From: Alphaproteobacteria bacterium
Lineage (GTDB): Bacteria > Pseudomonadota > Alphaproteobacteria > UBA8366
Direction: 5' to 3'
Length of the DNA: 7,327 nucleotides
NCBI GenBank assembly: GCA_029861675.1
Contig: JAOTYV010000251.1
Location: 1-7,327 of the forward strand
The first letter of the stretch is position 1, and every line of letters begins with the position of its first letter. The notes under the pieces are model-generated. The model was given only the letters and a program-made list of their open reading frames with translations. It had not been told where the DNA came from and did no database searches. Positions 6,252 through 7,327 of this stretch are shown here, one piece after another. The position numbers and the translations under genes were made by a program.

Positions 6252-6389
6252 TTATTGCAACAGCGCAACCACGGTCCTGTTGATGTCGCCGATCAAATTG
6301 CCGACCGCGCCTTTGATGCGCGCGTCGGCGTCGGTCAGGTTGCCGACGATGACCAGGGCAAAGAGCACAACCGCAAGGGTCGCTTCCAT
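6252..6389 (-). CDS. Doubtful small membrane-peptide ORF (45 aa)
   Basis: I do not recognise this protein. The leftward frame begins MEATLAVVLFALVIVGNL, a good single hydrophobic segment (about residues 4-18), and continues with TDADARIKGAVG to a stop at 6252-6254. About four fifths of the codons end in G or C, like the real genes of this window, which is the main argument for coding. Against it: no Shine-Dalgarno before the ATG, no obvious promoter, and no recognised family. The frame is open upstream to a stop at 6471-6473, so a GTG or TTG start is possible. It is tail to tail with the amidohydrolase, 26 nt apart. It may be a small membrane protein or a chance frame in GC-rich DNA. Confidence 0.3.
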   Translation of the reverse strand: MEATLAVVLFALVIVGNLTDADARIKGAVGNLIGDINRTVVALLQ

Positions 6390-6680
6390 TGGCGGTGCGG
6401 CGCGCAGCACAGCGCCCAATCGCCCGGTCCATTGGCGTATTCGATGGATTGTTCGGCCTCCGGGACATGGCGGTTATCATGAATCGATTCCGCCTTCCGC
6501 CCCTGAGCAAACGCCACGACAGCGACCGCGGCAATGTCGCCTAAGGCCTTCGTCCGTCTGCGATGTCCTATCCGGCCGGACTAGCCGCAATACGTGAAGC
6601 CGTATGAAGGTGATTTTTGACACGGCGGCCAAAGAAATTGACAGTTAGCGCCGCACTGGAATTCGAGGCAGGTGAAAATC
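6390..6680. other. Intergenic stretch before the amidase pair
   Basis: No convincing gene is visible here. Several short open frames exist on both strands, but their translations are rich in Arg/His or in odd cysteine runs and lack ribosome sites. Near the right end are two TTGACA boxes (6617-6622 and 6638-6643), 21 bp apart, in a less GC-rich patch upstream of the small amidase-partner gene. Neither has a good -10 at 16-18 bp, so a promoter here is likely by position but not pinned down. A GAATCGATTC palindrome lies at 6481-6490. Confidence 0.4.
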
Positions 6681-6899
6681 ATGAATGAGAAAGTCACGCC
6701 CGACCTGATCCTAAAACAGGCATCGGCCCTTCAGCGGCTCGAAATTACCGAAGCCCGCGCCGAGGAGCTGACCGAAGAAGTCGCGGCTATCAACGACACC
6801 GTGCTGGACGCGGCGCTGGAGATGGATTTCGAGGATGAGCCCGCCTCGCACGCCCGGTTGCTGCGGGCCGAGAAACCCAAGGGGGTGGAAACGCCATGA
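6681..6899 (+). CDS. AtzG/GatC-like small subunit paired with amidase
   Basis: This 72-residue protein, predicted mostly helical, has a leading segment VTPDLILKQASALQRLEI, a central acidic helix (EARAEELTEEVAAIND) and a conserved-looking DFEDEPASHARLL end. Small proteins of this kind (GatC, and AtzG/DUF4089) wrap around a GatA-type amidase and stabilise it. The DxEPA ending before a short tail resembles AtzG/DUF4089 more than true GatC; this is by eye only. The ATG at 6681 has AGGTGA (6670-6675) 5 nt upstream; the in-frame GTG at 6672 lies inside that Shine-Dalgarno and is rejected. Its stop overlaps the start of the amidase gene (ATGA at 6896-6899), showing translational coupling and supporting a shared complex. 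Confidence 0.7.
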   Translation: MNEKVTPDLILKQASALQRLEITEARAEELTEEVAAINDTVLDAALEMDFEDEPASHARLLRAEKPKGVETP

Positions 6900-7327
6900 C
6901 CGATCCCGCCTTGATGAGCCTGACCGAGGTCGCCGCCGCGATCCGCGACGGCGCCGTCTCTTCGGTGGAAGCCACCACCGCTTGCCTCGCCCGCATCGAG
7001 GCCCATGAAGGACAAATCAACAGCATCATCAATCTTGAACGCGCGGAGGCCCTGGAGTCCGCAAGAGCGGCCGATGCGGCGCGCGAACGCGGCGACGCCA
7101 TGGGACCGCTGCACGGCGTACCCTTGGCGCATAAGGACATGTATTACCGGCGCGGCCACATCTCGACCTGCGGGTCCACGATCCGGCGCAACTACGTGCC
7201 CGATGTTACGGCGACCGTTCTCGAAAAACTGGAGGCCGCCGGCGCGCTCTATGTTGCGGGTCTCAACATGTCGGAATTCGCCGCCGGCCCGACCGGCCAT
7301 AACGAGCATTTCGGTAACTGCCATAAC
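6896..7327 (+). CDS. Amidase-signature family enzyme (GatA/AtzE-like), 3' end off window
   Basis: The first 144 residues are in the window and the frame is open to the last base. They match the N-terminal part of amidase-signature enzymes: an opening helix LTEVAAAIRDGAVSSVEAT, then INSIINLERAEAL, and GPLHGVPLAHKDM containing the catalytic lysine (Lys80) of the Ser-cisSer-Lys triad. SEFAAGPTGHNEHFGNCHN at the window end normally sits just before the glycine/serine-rich stretch with the two catalytic serines, which is therefore off-window. Family knowledge: these enzymes hydrolyse or transfer ammonia from amides, including the GatCAB transamidase and AtzE-type hydrolases. The upstream AtzG/GatC-like partner suggests AtzE or GatA type, but no gatB is visible and the substrate is unknown. 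The start at 6896 overlaps the upstream stop; Met7 is an alternative. Confidence 0.92.
   Translation, partial: MTDPALMSLTEVAAAIRDGAVSSVEATTACLARIEAHEGQINSIINLERAEALESARAADAARERGDAMGPLHGVPLAHKDMYYRRGHISTCGSTIRRNYVPDVTATVLEKLEAAGALYVAGLNMSEFAAGPTGHNEHFGNCHN

Noticed and set aside
6335..6517. Leftward 60-codon frame with GTG start in the gap before the amidase pair
   Set aside because: Odd composition, a CC run and a serine-rich end, no Shine-Dalgarno; it overlaps the better small frame at 6252-6389 in another phase.
5359..6534. Leftward frames of 190 and 187 codons antisense to the amidohydrolase and the gap behind it
   Set aside because: They are antisense shadows in GC-rich DNA with Arg/His-rich translations and no ribosome sites.
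6617..6666. Two TTGACA boxes upstream of the AtzG/GatC-like gene as a defined promoter
   Set aside because: Neither has a recognisable -10 at 16-18 bp (GACAGT and ATTCGA at 17 bp), so I note the boxes but do not call a promoter.

Overview
The window is a GC-rich, gene-dense piece of bacterial chromosome. Codon usage, the HmrR-type regulator and a dispersed palindromic intergenic element all point to an alphaproteobacterium; the genus cannot be told from the sequence. Eight complete or partial genes are well supported on both strands, plus one AtzG/GatC-like small gene and one doubtful small ORF.

Left part (1-2122): the 3' part of a GGDEF-EAL cyclic-di-GMP protein runs rightward and meets, tail to tail, a leftward exported dihaem cytochrome c. 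Upstream of that cytochrome lies a two-hairpin palindromic element (2016-2122), REP-like in form, that reaches into the end of the next gene and includes its stop codon.

Centre (2119-3478): this is the most interesting part. A MerR-family Cu(I)-type sensor (CueR/HmrR) is transcribed leftward. Its metal-site residues fall at the same numbers as in E. coli CueR (Ser77, Cys112, Cys120). Its divergent intergenic region holds two CueR-type dyads, one per strand, each with a -35 box and a 19-bp spacer, and their centres are 53 bp apart. The rightward promoter leads into a membrane-anchored monohaem cytochrome c followed by an 83-residue cysteine-rich thioredoxin-fold protein. The dihaem cytochrome may be read through from the regulator on the other side. 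The inferred picture is a copper-responsive redox module built around cytochromes rather than around the usual copper-exporting ATPase, none of which is present in this window.

Right part (3568-6225): two glutathione-linked enzymes face each other 7 nt apart, an HCCA-isomerase/DsbA-like protein and a Nu-class (YfcG-type) glutathione transferase. The transferase is divergent from a metal-dependent amidohydrolase of the ACMSD-like family. This looks like a small accessory catabolic or detoxification set; substrates cannot be assigned.

End (6226-7327): a gap of about 450 nt holds at most one small membrane-peptide ORF. It is followed by a tightly coupled pair (stop and start overlap as ATGA): a small GatC/AtzG-like protein and an amidase-signature enzyme that runs off the window just before its catalytic serine region.
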